Shown in pieces: positions 34,272-44,411 of a stretch of DNA of 64,000 nucleotides (its first letter is position 1; each line of letters starts with the position of its first letter). The notes below the pieces were generated by a model. The model was given only the letters and a program-made list of their open reading frames with translations. It searched no databases and had not been told where the DNA came from. Origin of the DNA: Fibrella arboris (GTDB lineage Bacteria; Bacteroidota; Bacteroidia; Cytophagales; Spirosomataceae); assembly GCF_041321095.1 (NCBI RefSeq), contig NZ_JBGGWE010000002.1:62001-126000 (forward strand), given 5' to 3'. A program made the position numbers and the translations under genes.

Positions 34272-34942
34272 TCAGTAGGTAGGATCGGGGCTGGTGGGCC
34301 GTAGCGGGTCCGCCCTTTTTTAGTCCCACCGGCTCCTGACATCTAATGAGAACCACGCGCTCAGCACTTAGCAGAGGTTGCTCTTTTAGTGAATGTACCG
34401 ATGCGGCCAGTTGCTGACCGGCCACTCCTGGTTGGCGGGAGTCCGGTGCTGTTTGTTGACGTACTGTCTCTCCGGGCCGACGACCGAAGCGCAGGGCCGG
34501 TAGCCGCAAAGGGCATGCCGCTTGGGTCCATGTTCCCCGGCTCAAGTAGCATGGCCCTGATCGGGTAGCTCCCGTTGCGGCACATGATCAGATGGCGAGT
34601 CAATAACCACTGGCCTCGCTATAGATGATCCGGCCATTATTGACACGATCAAAACCATCTTTACCGACCTGCCAATCAACTTTTGCTTCGGCAGGTGGGT
34701 GAAGTTTTCTGCTCAGCCCACGCTGTTTACGGGCAACGCTGGTGAGAGCGAAGCCGCCGCCAGCCGGCTGCATTGTACATCTCTGACAGGCTGCTGATTG
34801 CCAGGAAGTGGCCGGGTCGTAACCAGCAGATGAGGGATGAACTCAAGAATTGCCTATACCGATAAAGCAAGTTTGATAGGATCGATTAAAAGTAAAGTCG
34901 GCCGATGCTTGTACTTTTAAACCCATTAATCATCCATTACCC
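34272..34942. other. Gene-free stretch before acs, possible decayed coding sequence
   Basis: 671 nt with no convincing gene. Two plus-strand fragments look protein-like: one about 34390-34568 (including VADRPLLVGGSPVLFVDVLS) and one about 34590-34797 (including AIIDTIKTIFTDLPINF). Each is broken by stops, and they are in different frames. The minus-strand frames seem random. The promoter of acs should be near 34895-34935, but only a near-match (TACTTTTA) is seen. Confidence 0.4.
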
Positions 34943-36853
<1,911 letters not shown>

Positions 36854-36872
36854 GCTGAAGCTGTTTGCCGGC

Positions 36873-36905
36873 AAAAAGGGCACTCTGTACAGGGTGCTCT
36901 TTTTT
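36873..36905 (+). terminator. Intrinsic terminator of acs
   Basis: A 14-bp stem with two G-T pairs (36873-36886 with 36891-36904), a 4-nt loop and a T-run to 36905. It begins 20 nt after the acs stop codon. Confidence 0.85.
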
Positions 36906-37270
36906 ATATAAATCAATTGAGTAGCGGATGTACTACAAGCCAGTAGGCAGCGTCACTGTCTTGAGCCAACAGGTCCGAACGGGCTCTGGGTACGTTAGCC
37001 TCTCCTCGAAAATCGCTGGTTTCGAAACGCAGGATGACCAGCCCTGCTCATACGTTTCGACCATCTGTCCGACTCACAAATACCATGACTGGCCGGGAAC
37101 TGTGGCACTGATGGAGCATGGAGCAGTGTGGTAACGTAGTGAGCAGTATACGGTTTTTAAGTGCAGTAACGTGAGTCGAGACACTGGCAAAAAGGATACT
37201 TCTAAGGCTACCGGGATTTATCAGTAGAAATGATTTGGTCAATTTGTTTTAGGCTAAATTCACTGCAACT
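36906..37270. other. Intergenic stretch without a supported gene
   Basis: 365 nt between the acs terminator and the sugar dehydrogenase gene. A 68-codon plus-strand frame (36928-37134) exists, but its translation has no regular pattern and it contains an octamer copy. I do not call it. No clear promoter box is visible. Confidence 0.4.
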
Positions 37271-38671
37271 ATGTTCAAATTTACGATCGGCGTCACTTTT
37301 GCCGTTGTTTTCTGCCTGAGCAGTTTCCTGCCCAAACCACAGCGAGTGGCCAGAACGGCCCGGGAGAACTACCAACAATATTGTTCTTCCTGCCACGGCG
37401 AGAAAGTAGAAGCCTTTGTCGACCGCAACTGGAAACATGGTAAAGCGAAGGGAGAACTGGTGAAAAGCATCGCTGGTGGATATCCTGACTTAGGAATGCC
37501 CACCTGGCGTGCGGTTCTGTCGCAGAAAGAGATTGACGACATGGCTGACCTTATCCTGGAAAGCCTGAAAAACGTAGACCAGTATAAATTTGCCAGCAAG
37601 CCCACCTCGAATGTATTTTCATCTGATGGGATGACCGTTAAGCTAGACACCATTGCGAGTGGTCTGAACTCGCCCTGGGGGTTAGCGTTTCTGCCGGGCG
37701 GAGAGAGGCTGATTACTGACCGGTCGGGCGAGGTGTATCGAGTAGACAAACGCAACCGCAAAACCAACTTGACGGGCGGGCCAACGGTATTGGTTGAAGG
37801 GCAGGGTGGCTTACTCGACATTGAAGTACATCCTGACTTTTCCACTAACCAGCTGGTGTATCTGTCTTATTCAGCCTCAAAACAGGAAGGCGCCGAGAAA
37901 CTATCAACAACGGCCGTTATGCGGGCTAAGCTGGTTGGTGATGCGCTCACCGACCAGAAAGTGATTTTTGAAGCGTTGCCCTATTCAAAAACGCGGCATC
38001 ACTACGGGTCGCGGCTTGCCTTTGATAAGCAGGGCTACCTCTACATTTCGGTCGGGGATAGAGGCAACGAAAAAGAAAACCCGCAGTCACTGGACAGGGC
38101 TCCCGGAAAAATTCATCGCCTGCACGATGATGGACGTATTCCGGCCGATAACCCCTTTGTGGCTGGCAGTCAGGTACGTTCGTCGGTGTATTCGTATGGG
38201 CATCGTAACCCGCAAGGCATGGCGCTTCACCCCACAACCGGGCAAATCTGGGCAAATGAACACGGACCGCGGGGCGGTGATGAAGTGAATATCATCCGAA
38301 AAGCAGCCAATTATGGCTGGCCAGTCATCTGCTACGGCATTAACTATGACGGCAAGCCAATCACAAATTTATCGGCGAAAGAAGGCATGGAACAACCGCT
38401 GACGTATTGGCTTCCTTCGATCGCACCTAGCGGAATGGCCTTTGTGGTCGGTTCAACCTATCCGGGCTGGAAGAATAACGTCATGATTGGTTCGCTTCGT
38501 TTTCAATACCTGAACCGATGTGTACTGGACGGAGACAAGATTGTCAGACAGGAAACTATCCTGAAGAATATTGGCCGACTGCGTAACGTCGACATGGGCC
38601 CCGATGGTTATCTCTATGTTTCTGTTGAAGACCCTGGGTACGTCTTTCGATTGCTGCCAGTTAATCAATAA
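37271..38671 (+). CDS. Cytochrome c fused to a PQQ-dependent sugar dehydrogenase-like domain
   Basis: A 466-residue exported protein. After a signal peptide (about 1-20), a short cytochrome c domain holds the haem motif CSSCH (38-42) with a likely Met ligand in LGMPTW. The rest (about 110-466) is a six-bladed propeller of the aldose/sorbosone dehydrogenase family: GLNSPWGLAFLPGG, GGLLDIEVHPDF, HHYGSRLAFD, GHRNPQGMALHP, and EHGPRGGDEVNI. These enzymes use PQQ to oxidise sugars, and the fused haem would accept the electrons. No PQQ synthesis genes are in view, so the cofactor may come from elsewhere or be scavenged. Confidence 0.9.
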   Translation: MFKFTIGVTFAVVFCLSSFLPKPQRVARTARENYQQYCSSCHGEKVEAFVDRNWKHGKAKGELVKSIAGGYPDLGMPTWRAVLSQKEIDDMADLILESLKNVDQYKFASKPTSNVFSSDGMTVKLDTIASGLNSPWGLAFLPGGERLITDRSGEVYRVDKRNRKTNLTGGPTVLVEGQGGLLDIEVHPDFSTNQLVYLSYSASKQEGAEKLSTTAVMRAKLVGDALTDQKVIFEALPYSKTRHHYGSRLAFDKQGYLYISVGDRGNEKENPQSLDRAPGKIHRLHDDGRIPADNPFVAGSQVRSSVYSYGHRNPQGMALHPTTGQIWANEHGPRGGDEVNIIRKAANYGWPVICYGINYDGKPITNLSAKEGMEQPLTYWLPSIAPSGMAFVVGSTYPGWKNNVMIGSLRFQYLNRCVLDGDKIVRQETILKNIGRLRNVDMGPDGYLYVSVEDPGYVFRLLPVNQ

Positions 38672-38678
38672 TAAAGCG

Positions 38679-38705
38679 AGCCGGGCAAGTTGTCCGGCTT
38701 TTTTT
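38679..38705 (+). terminator. Intrinsic terminator after the sugar dehydrogenase
   Basis: AGCCGG (38679-38684) pairs with CCGGCT (38694-38699), plus an inner G-T pair, followed by seven T (38699-38705). It starts 7 nt after the stop codon. Confidence 0.8.
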
Positions 38706-38784
38706 GTCCAGTGAATTTAACCGTACATCCAGCATCAACTTCCGCTTGTACCACTGCATACTGCAACCCACAGGGCGTTTTTGC

Positions 38785-38792
38785 TATCTTTG
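38785..38792 (+). promoter_or_regulatory. -7 box before the PycTM-like gene
   Basis: TATCTTTG matches TAnnTTTG. There is no clear TTG at the -33 position (CTG is present near 38761). Transcription would begin about 38798, shortly before ATG 38811, which argues against the upstream in-frame TTG at 38781. Confidence 0.5.
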
Positions 38793-38810
38793 AGTCAAAG
38801 CCCCGCGTTT

Positions 38811-39458
38811 ATGAATCCGATCGACACTACGCTGCCAACCGACCAATCGACCATCCTGCACCCGGTTGACGAAGCAGCCGAGAAGAAGGCCAAGAAAGAA
38901 AAGAAAAAGAAAAAAAAAGCCAGCAAGGGGGTAGAAACCATGTTCCGAACCACGCTGGCCAATCATCTTCGTTTGAGTGAAATGGCTGATCGGAAGGCCA
39001 ACCTGATGATTTCGATCAATGCCATCCTGATTTCGATCACCATGTCGTCCTTTCTGAAACCGGTAACCGGAATGGAACGGCTGCTGATCCCCGAAATTCT
39101 CCTGCTGATCGTTTCTCTGATTACGGTAGTGATTTCCATCTTTGCCACTAAACCGACCTACTCACTCAAGAAGAAAATGGCGCCCGATGCCATTGATGAC
39201 CCGGCGAGCAAACGGCCTGTTGATCTCTTGTTTTTTGGTGACTATACCCAGTTAACGGCCGCTGAATACCGCCAGCAGGTGCGTGACCTGATTGGTGATG
39301 ACAAACGGCTGTATAATAGCCTGATCGACAATATTTATGCCCAGGGCCGGGTACTGGTGAAAAAATACCGGTTGTTGACCATTGCCTACAGCTTTTTTAT
39401 GATTGGCTTTTCGGTAGTAGTGGTCTCCTGCGTAATGGTGCTGCTGTTGAATCGCTAG
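38811..39458 (+). CDS. Pycsar-effector-like membrane protein (PycTM / DUF5706 type)
   Basis: A 215-residue protein. Residues 24-38 are almost all Lys/Ala/Glu. A conserved segment follows, LSEMADRKANLMISINAILIS (55-75), that begins the first membrane helix; a second helix is at about 91-112 and a third at about 187-212. The ADxKAxxxISxNA pattern is the hallmark I associate with DUF5706/PycTM proteins, membrane effectors that damage the membrane on a cCMP or cUMP signal in Pycsar phage defence. No pyrimidine cyclase is next to it, so it may be an orphan or have another role. Its stop codon shares four bases with the convergent gene. Confidence 0.75.
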   Translation: MNPIDTTLPTDQSTILHPVDEAAEKKAKKEKKKKKKASKGVETMFRTTLANHLRLSEMADRKANLMISINAILISITMSSFLKPVTGMERLLIPEILLLIVSLITVVISIFATKPTYSLKKKMAPDAIDDPASKRPVDLLFFGDYTQLTAAEYRQQVRDLIGDDKRLYNSLIDNIYAQGRVLVKKYRLLTIAYSFFMIGFSVVVVSCVMVLLLNR

Positions 39459-40579
39459 CGACTCAGGCCTTTTATCTGCACGCCTCGCCCAGTCGGGTCC
39501 TGAAATACCTCCCGCGCTCTTTTTGAATCATTGATGATCGCATAAAAATCGTCGAAGTAAGCGAGTGTTTGCTTCACGTACCCACGGTTCACCCGCTTTT
39601 CATTTTCATAGAGTGCATAGAACTGCGGCTTCAGTGCATTGAAACGACTGATCACCTGATTCAAGACCGAGGCTGGATAGATAGGGCCACGATAAAGTCG
39701 CTCTTTAACGGACGTGATACTCAGTTGTTCTGCCGGTTTGGCATAAGGCGCCCCTACAAGGCCTGAATGATCAAAATCGTAGGGTACAGGCATTGGTCTG
39801 GTGCGGGTCGAATCCAGCACAAGCCGCATATTATGCTGATACACGACCGACCAGTCTGTGTTACCTATCATGTACTCGAAAATAGCCATCGTGGCTGTCA
39901 CCAGCGTATCGCAATGCTCAGCCCGGTACCGGCTTTTATAGACGCGTGCGTGGTTGCGTTTCGCCATGTCGCCATCATCTTCCAGCAAAATTCCCCATCG
40001 GGTGATCGATGACTGCTTTTTGGCTGAGTCGGCGTAGGTGATCTGCGCCAGACGAGCCTTGAAACTCATATCTGTCAGTAGGTTATACAGCTTATACACC
40101 AGGTATTCATTGACCACCATCGACTCATCGTTGCAGTGCGTGACGAGTTTAAGCGAGGCCTGTTTGGCAAATGGCGTTCCTTTCCGGATTTGCTTCGGCA
40201 GGGTCAGATAGAGTGGGGGAAACGTGCAGTTTGCCGAACTACGTCGGAAATGGCCACGTACCTGTACTTTAACTGGCAGATTGGCCACTCCGCCCGAGTC
40301 AGCAGTAACCGTTAGCAGGGCCGGATGAATAAGTCCTTTTTCATCCGCTTTGGGCGGAATCCGGTCGCGGAGGATTGGCTGCATCCGGGCGGCGAGCGTC
40401 AATGACAGGACCTGGTCTGTAACAAAAAGTGGTTTCACCGAAACCGGCTTTTTGGTTTTAAGCTTCTTGGCCGTCACTTTATTAGTTGAATCGGTCTGGG
40501 CAGAAACAGCAGCCGGGAGCAGCAGCAGGCTAGCCATGACCAGACCGACACTGACAACCAAGGGTAATTTATAGCGCAT
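39455..40579 (-). CDS. Secreted CotH/FAM20-like atypical kinase, paralogue 1
   Basis: A 374-residue exported protein (signal peptide about 1-27). I assign it to the CotH-like atypical kinase group from the order of motifs: Lys144 in LKLVTHC, Glu158 in NEYLVYKLYNLLTD, Asp242 in GNTDWSV, Asn250 in QHN, and Asp268/Asp270 in VPYDFDHSG, which resemble the Lys, Glu, Asp, Asn and metal-binding Asp of CotH and FAM20 kinases. The acceptor is unknown. It is 10 nt after a close paralogue, so tandem duplication is clear. A hypothetical secreted protein is the safe fallback. Confidence 0.7.
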   Translation of the reverse strand: MRYKLPLVVSVGLVMASLLLLPAAVSAQTDSTNKVTAKKLKTKKPVSVKPLFVTDQVLSLTLAARMQPILRDRIPPKADEKGLIHPALLTVTADSGGVANLPVKVQVRGHFRRSSANCTFPPLYLTLPKQIRKGTPFAKQASLKLVTHCNDESMVVNEYLVYKLYNLLTDMSFKARLAQITYADSAKKQSSITRWGILLEDDGDMAKRNHARVYKSRYRAEHCDTLVTATMAIFEYMIGNTDWSVVYQHNMRLVLDSTRTRPMPVPYDFDHSGLVGAPYAKPAEQLSITSVKERLYRGPIYPASVLNQVISRFNALKPQFYALYENEKRVNRGYVKQTLAYFDDFYAIINDSKRAREVFQDPTGRGVQIKGLSR

Positions 40580-40589
40580 GGCGGTGCAT

Positions 40590-41717
40590 TTACGGCTTAA
40601 AGCTACTGAAAAGAATACCGTTGGTATCACCGTTGAAAAAATGACTTCGCACGGCTACCGGATCGTTTATCAGCGAATAAAAGGCATCCAGAAACCGGAT
40701 TGTCTGTTTCACATAGCCTCTGTTTAACCGTTTGTCCGTTTCATAGATGGCATAAAACTGAGGCTTTAACTGGTTGAACTCCGTAAAGATTTTTTTCAGT
40801 AGCCAACCCGGATACAGCGGTCCGCGGTACTGGCGATCGGGTATGCCGGTGGTATTGTCTGGTTCAAGCGCGTGTGCATAAGGGGCATCAACCAGGGCGG
40901 CATGATCAAAATCGTAGGGAACAACAGCCGGCTTGGAGTGACCTGTGCCTGTGACCAGTCGGATGTTATGGCGGTAAGGGACTGACCAGTCAATATTGCC
41001 GATCATGAACTCGAACACGGCCAGCCTGGCCATCGAGAGCGAATCGGCCGCTCCCGATTCAACCCCTTTTTTGTATTCAGTCAGCCGGTTACGTTTCGCC
41101 ATGTCGTCTTCATCTTCGATCAGAAAGCCCCAGCGGGTTTCGGTCTGCCGTTTTCGCAACGAGTCTACGTAACTAACGCGCGCCAGACGGGCTCGAAAAC
41201 TCAAGTCGGTCAGTAAATTATATAGTTTGTATATCAGGTATTCACGTACAACATAATCCTCTGCCTGACAGTGTGTTACGAGCTTTAATTTATTCTGTTT
41301 TGCAAAGAGAGTGCCTTTTGTCTTTTTTTTGACGAAGTCCAGGTAAAGCGGGGGGAAATCACAGTTGTTGGCGTTCCGGCGAAAGTTGCCCCGAACGACC
41401 AGTGTAAGCGGAAGTGTAACGGTGTCGGCTTTAGACATGTCCAGATAGAGAAGTTGGGCCGGGTGCTTGACCGCTAATGAATCGGCTTTGGGTTTTGTCC
41501 GATCACGCACAATGGATTGCATTCTGGCCTTGATGGTGAATGTGATCGGATCTTCCCGGACAAATAGGTCGGTTGTTTTCCCCGTTTTTCCACCTCCGCT
41601 CAAACTATCAGTTGCTGCTGGGGCAGAGGAGACACTGCCTGGCTGCGCCAGTGTGGTATACGGATACGCAAGCAGCCAAATGAGTAGTAAGCTAGAAAGG
41701 GCAGACAGCTTCATCAT
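40590..41717 (-). CDS. Secreted CotH/FAM20-like atypical kinase, paralogue 2
   Basis: A 375-residue paralogue of the next gene, with a signal peptide (1-24, ending TLAQP) and a Gly/Ser/Lys linker (about 30-50). It keeps the same motif order: LKLVTHCQAED, REYLIYKLYNLLTD, GNIDWSV, RHN and VPYDFDHAALV. A shared C-terminal pattern, NRGYVKQT with an LDAFYSLINDP-like helix, ends both. The start has two consecutive ATGs (41717, 41714). The pair probably forms one transcription unit, and conservation of the putative catalytic residues in both copies argues for retained activity. Confidence 0.7.
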   Translation of the reverse strand: MMKLSALSSLLLIWLLAYPYTTLAQPGSVSSAPAATDSLSGGGKTGKTTDLFVREDPITFTIKARMQSIVRDRTKPKADSLAVKHPAQLLYLDMSKADTVTLPLTLVVRGNFRRNANNCDFPPLYLDFVKKKTKGTLFAKQNKLKLVTHCQAEDYVVREYLIYKLYNLLTDLSFRARLARVSYVDSLRKRQTETRWGFLIEDEDDMAKRNRLTEYKKGVESGAADSLSMARLAVFEFMIGNIDWSVPYRHNIRLVTGTGHSKPAVVPYDFDHAALVDAPYAHALEPDNTTGIPDRQYRGPLYPGWLLKKIFTEFNQLKPQFYAIYETDKRLNRGYVKQTIRFLDAFYSLINDPVAVRSHFFNGDTNGILFSSFKP

Positions 41718-42196
41718 GGCTAAATGTACTAAACAAGCTATTCAGGTTAACCAACAGCATGTAAAAGGAAACTATTTTTCTGGTGGCGGGGAACTCGTCA
41801 CCTGGTTGAATCAGGCGTTGCTTGCCTTTACTGAGTGGTTTAGTGCCCTGACCTGATCGTGTGTCTTAGAAGAATACAGCCCAACGGTAAATGCCCCGGA
41901 AAAGAAACCTAAACGCTACCGAGCGATTGTATCGATGGCTGTGGACGTATCAGGATGAGTGATCATTTCTTCGATTAAGGGATTAATGAAGTAGATCGAG
42001 GCCGTTGACCAGGCTTGGAGAGGGGCAGCAGGCGTGCACAGGCTGTGCGGGGCTCTGGTAACAGGCTAAAGGGAGCGTCAGGTACGTGGCACCTGGGCGA
42101 GGTATCGTTCACTCATTTTACCTCGGGATGATCTGTGAAGGAGGCTTGTGCCGACAGGCACACAACACAAATCATGGAGGTACGACGTTCTTTTAC
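41718..42196. other. Intergenic stretch without a supported gene
   Basis: 479 nt between the CotH-like pair and the sigma factor gene. Several short open frames occur, none with recognisable protein features. One octamer copy lies at 42081. It presumably holds the promoter of the CotH-like pair (right to left), but no exact box is found. Confidence 0.4.
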
Positions 42197-42751
42197 TCAG
42201 ATATTCAGGCGGTACGTGTACTGGTCGCGTATTTTGTCGCGGGTACGTTTGAGTCTCATTTTAACGGCGCTGTCTTTAAGATTATACCGTTTCGCAATCT
42301 CTTTGATGTCAAGATCATGCTCGTATTTCAATCGGAGCAACTTCACTTCCTCATTCGTAATGGATTGAATGGCTAGTGTCAGTGTTTGAAGTTGTTCCTC
42401 ATGTTGCTCAGTCTCTGATTCATCGGCAATCGAGTGAACCATCTCTTCATCGATAGTTACTGTAGAGAGCCTGTTGCTTTGCCTGATCTGATCCATACAA
42501 TAGTTGTAGGATATGGAATACAGCCAGGTCGAAAAGGTAGAACGTTCTTTAAAATTCGTGAGGTTTGCGTGAACTCTGATGAAAATGTCGTGCGTGTAAT
42601 CTTCAGCTTTTGCGCTGCATTTAGTGAGCGAGTAACATCGTCGGAAGACTTTGTTCGCATACCGTTGGTAGAGCGTTTCAAAGTATTTGTTCTTGTGTGT
42701 CGACAGGTACAGGCGTATCAAGTCTTCATCTTTGTTGACTGAGGCTGTCAT
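42197..42751 (-). CDS. ECF-type RNA polymerase sigma factor
   Basis: A 184-residue sigma-70 family protein of ECF size. Region 2 includes FETLYQRYANKVFRRCY and the -10-binding AEDYTHDIFIRVHANL with STWLYSISYNYCMDQIRQ. Region 4 has the helix-turn-helix LLRLKYEHDLDIKEIAKRYNLKDSAVKMRLKRTRDKI. No anti-sigma or SusC/SusD pair is adjacent, so the inducing signal is not evident. The ATG at 42751 is used; a GTG lies two codons earlier. It is divergent from coaE over an AT-rich 256-nt gap. Confidence 0.92.
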   Translation of the reverse strand: MTASVNKDEDLIRLYLSTHKNKYFETLYQRYANKVFRRCYSLTKCSAKAEDYTHDIFIRVHANLTNFKERSTFSTWLYSISYNYCMDQIRQSNRLSTVTIDEEMVHSIADESETEQHEEQLQTLTLAIQSITNEEVKLLRLKYEHDLDIKEIAKRYNLKDSAVKMRLKRTRDKIRDQYTYRLNI

Positions 42752-43007
42752 AATCACATAGTAGAATGAGTTAAGTTGGTGAAAGTACGAAGTAAACCAC
42801 TGGAAACATTGGTCGAAAGCGTCAGGGTCAGATTATGTGCTAATGGGATTGATATTAATTAAAAGGTGCCATTCCGGTTTTTCCTTTCTAAATATTGACC
42901 AAAAATGGCTGTAAATCAAATTATAAGTATGAGATAGGTGATTTTTAGGCAATTATTCCTACCAATGAGTTAGAATTGATTTAAAGACAGTTGATACAAT
43001 TGACTAG

Positions 43008-43592
43008 ATGAAGAAAATAGGCATCACTGGTGGTATAGGTTCTGGCAAGAGTATTGTCTGTCACCTTTTTAAGCTCTTTGGTATTCCCGTCTACGAGGCA
43101 GATGCGCGGGCTAAATGGTTAACCCAGCACGATCCGATCCTGAAAGCCGATATTACTCGGTTACTTGGGCCCGAAGCGTATGATCAATCAGGCAACTATA
43201 ATCGTGCATTTGTGGCGAGTCAGGTGTTCGATCAGCCTGAACGGTTACAGGCGCTTAACGCGCTGATTCATCCACGGGTCTTCGCCGACACCGATCGGTG
43301 GGTTAAGAACCAGCAGGCTCCTTATGTCATCAAAGAGGCGGCATTGATGCGGGCGGCGGGCGACCACAATGACCTGGATACGGTGGTGGTCGTCACGGCG
43401 CCACTTGCCTTACGTATTGACCGGATCAGGCAGCGGGACCCACAACGCAGCGAGTCAGAGATCAGAGCGATTATTGCCCGGCAGATCAGCGACGAGGCGC
43501 GGTTGAAGCTAGCCAACTACACCCTGGATAACAGCGAGACAGAATTGCTCATCCCGCAGGTTATTCGGCTGCATGAGCAATTCTGTCGGTAA
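43008..43592 (+). CDS. coaE: Dephospho-CoA kinase
   Basis: A 194-residue kinase for the last step of coenzyme A synthesis, phosphorylating the ribose 3'-hydroxyl of dephospho-CoA. The P-loop GGIGSGKS is at 8-15. EADARAK, IHPRVF and the lid-like RDPQRSESEIRAIIARQ are typical. The start ATG 43008 is the only sensible one. The window also encodes coaD, the step before, near 62.2 kb. Confidence 0.95.
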   Translation: MKKIGITGGIGSGKSIVCHLFKLFGIPVYEADARAKWLTQHDPILKADITRLLGPEAYDQSGNYNRAFVASQVFDQPERLQALNALIHPRVFADTDRWVKNQQAPYVIKEAALMRAAGDHNDLDTVVVVTAPLALRIDRIRQRDPQRSESEIRAIIARQISDEARLKLANYTLDNSETELLIPQVIRLHEQFCR

Positions 43593-43599
43593 TCGGGGC

Positions 43600-44226
43600 T
43601 TATTTCATGTCGCCCAGTTTCTCCAGGTCAATATCGTCGAGCGCCGCTTTTAGTTTGTCCATGCTCACGCCATTACCTTTTGCCGTAACGATAAACCGGT
43701 TCTTAACCATCACGGCTATTTCGCCTGACTTGCTGGCGTTGTCGTATTTTTCGTAAGCCTTGTTGTCGCCAATTTTTGTTGTTTTCTCGTAGCCCGATTC
43801 TGTTTCTTTATCCATGTCGAGCATTGACCAGGCGGCCATACCCATTATGGCTCCTGAGCCTCCCGTGTCAACAATGGCCAGCTCGATATGCTCAGAATTG
43901 TCTGCATTTTCGTACCGGCCCGTTGCTGTTGACAATGTAAATCCAGCCATCCCGTTTTTCTCGCCATTGGCGCTCTTCCGGGGCGTTCCATCGGCATCGG
44001 CAGGTAATAAGTCTTTCAATTTCCGAAAGTCGACGGTTTCAACCGGTCCGTTCTTCTGGGTTTCTTCCGCTTGTTTGGCCATTTCCTGAACGGCATTCAG
44101 CGCACCACCCATTGAAACAGAGGCCTCATCCTTTTTCTCGTCACTGCTTCCGCAACTGGCGCAAATAAACACGAAACAAAAGGAGGTCGCGCAGAAGAAC
44201 AGCCTGAGATGTGTTTGGTTAATCAT
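43600..44226 (-). CDS. Hypothetical lipoprotein
   Basis: A 208-residue protein with a signal peptide ending in ICASC, where Cys25 is the probable lipidated residue after cleavage. The mature start is Ser/Glu/Lys-rich, then a globular part with TLSTATGRYENADNSEHIELAIVDT and an acidic C-terminal helix pair. No known domain is recognised. It is convergent with coaE, only 7 nt apart. Confidence 0.7.
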   Translation of the reverse strand: MINQTHLRLFFCATSFCFVFICASCGSSDEKKDEASVSMGGALNAVQEMAKQAEETQKNGPVETVDFRKLKDLLPADADGTPRKSANGEKNGMAGFTLSTATGRYENADNSEHIELAIVDTGGSGAIMGMAAWSMLDMDKETESGYEKTTKIGDNKAYEKYDNASKSGEIAVMVKNRFIVTAKGNGVSMDKLKAALDDIDLEKLGDMK

Positions 44227-44349
44227 AAAGATTTAGGTTTAACTAGTCAGAAAATCAGTTCGTTGGCCAATGTACATTGCTCCTCTGAATTTAACGGCCA
44301 TGATTTGAGTAAGCGTAACGAACGGATACCTGCCCGGCGCCAATGGCAT

Positions 44350-44385
44350 AAAAAAAACGGACCGGTATAAACCAGGTCCGTTTTT
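44350..44385 (-). terminator. Intrinsic terminator of lgt
   Basis: On the minus strand, an 11-bp stem (44385-44375 with 44363-44353) with an 11-nt loop is followed by T residues continuing to 44350. It lies 27 nt past the lgt stop codon and separates lgt from the lipoprotein gene. Confidence 0.8.
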
Positions 44386-44411
44386 CATGTCACGCCAAAC
44401 CTAGCTACGAA

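Noticed and set aside
34207..34603. Two minus-strand frames of 112 and 80 codons before acs
   Set aside because: They are Arg/Pro-rich and irregular, typical of antisense frames of GC-rich DNA; the plus strand looks more like decayed coding sequence.
36928..37134. A 68-codon plus-strand frame between acs and the sugar dehydrogenase
   Set aside because: No protein-like pattern, no promoter box and it contains an octamer copy; more likely intergenic.
41716..41856. A 46-codon plus-strand frame whose ATG overlaps the start of the CotH-like paralogue
   Set aside because: Its start overlaps the divergent gene's start codon and no box or conserved pattern is seen; unsupported.
44340..44400. Possible riboswitch-like structure beyond lgt
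   Set aside because: The structure is a simple stem with a T-run on the minus strand, that is, an ordinary terminator; no conserved aptamer features.
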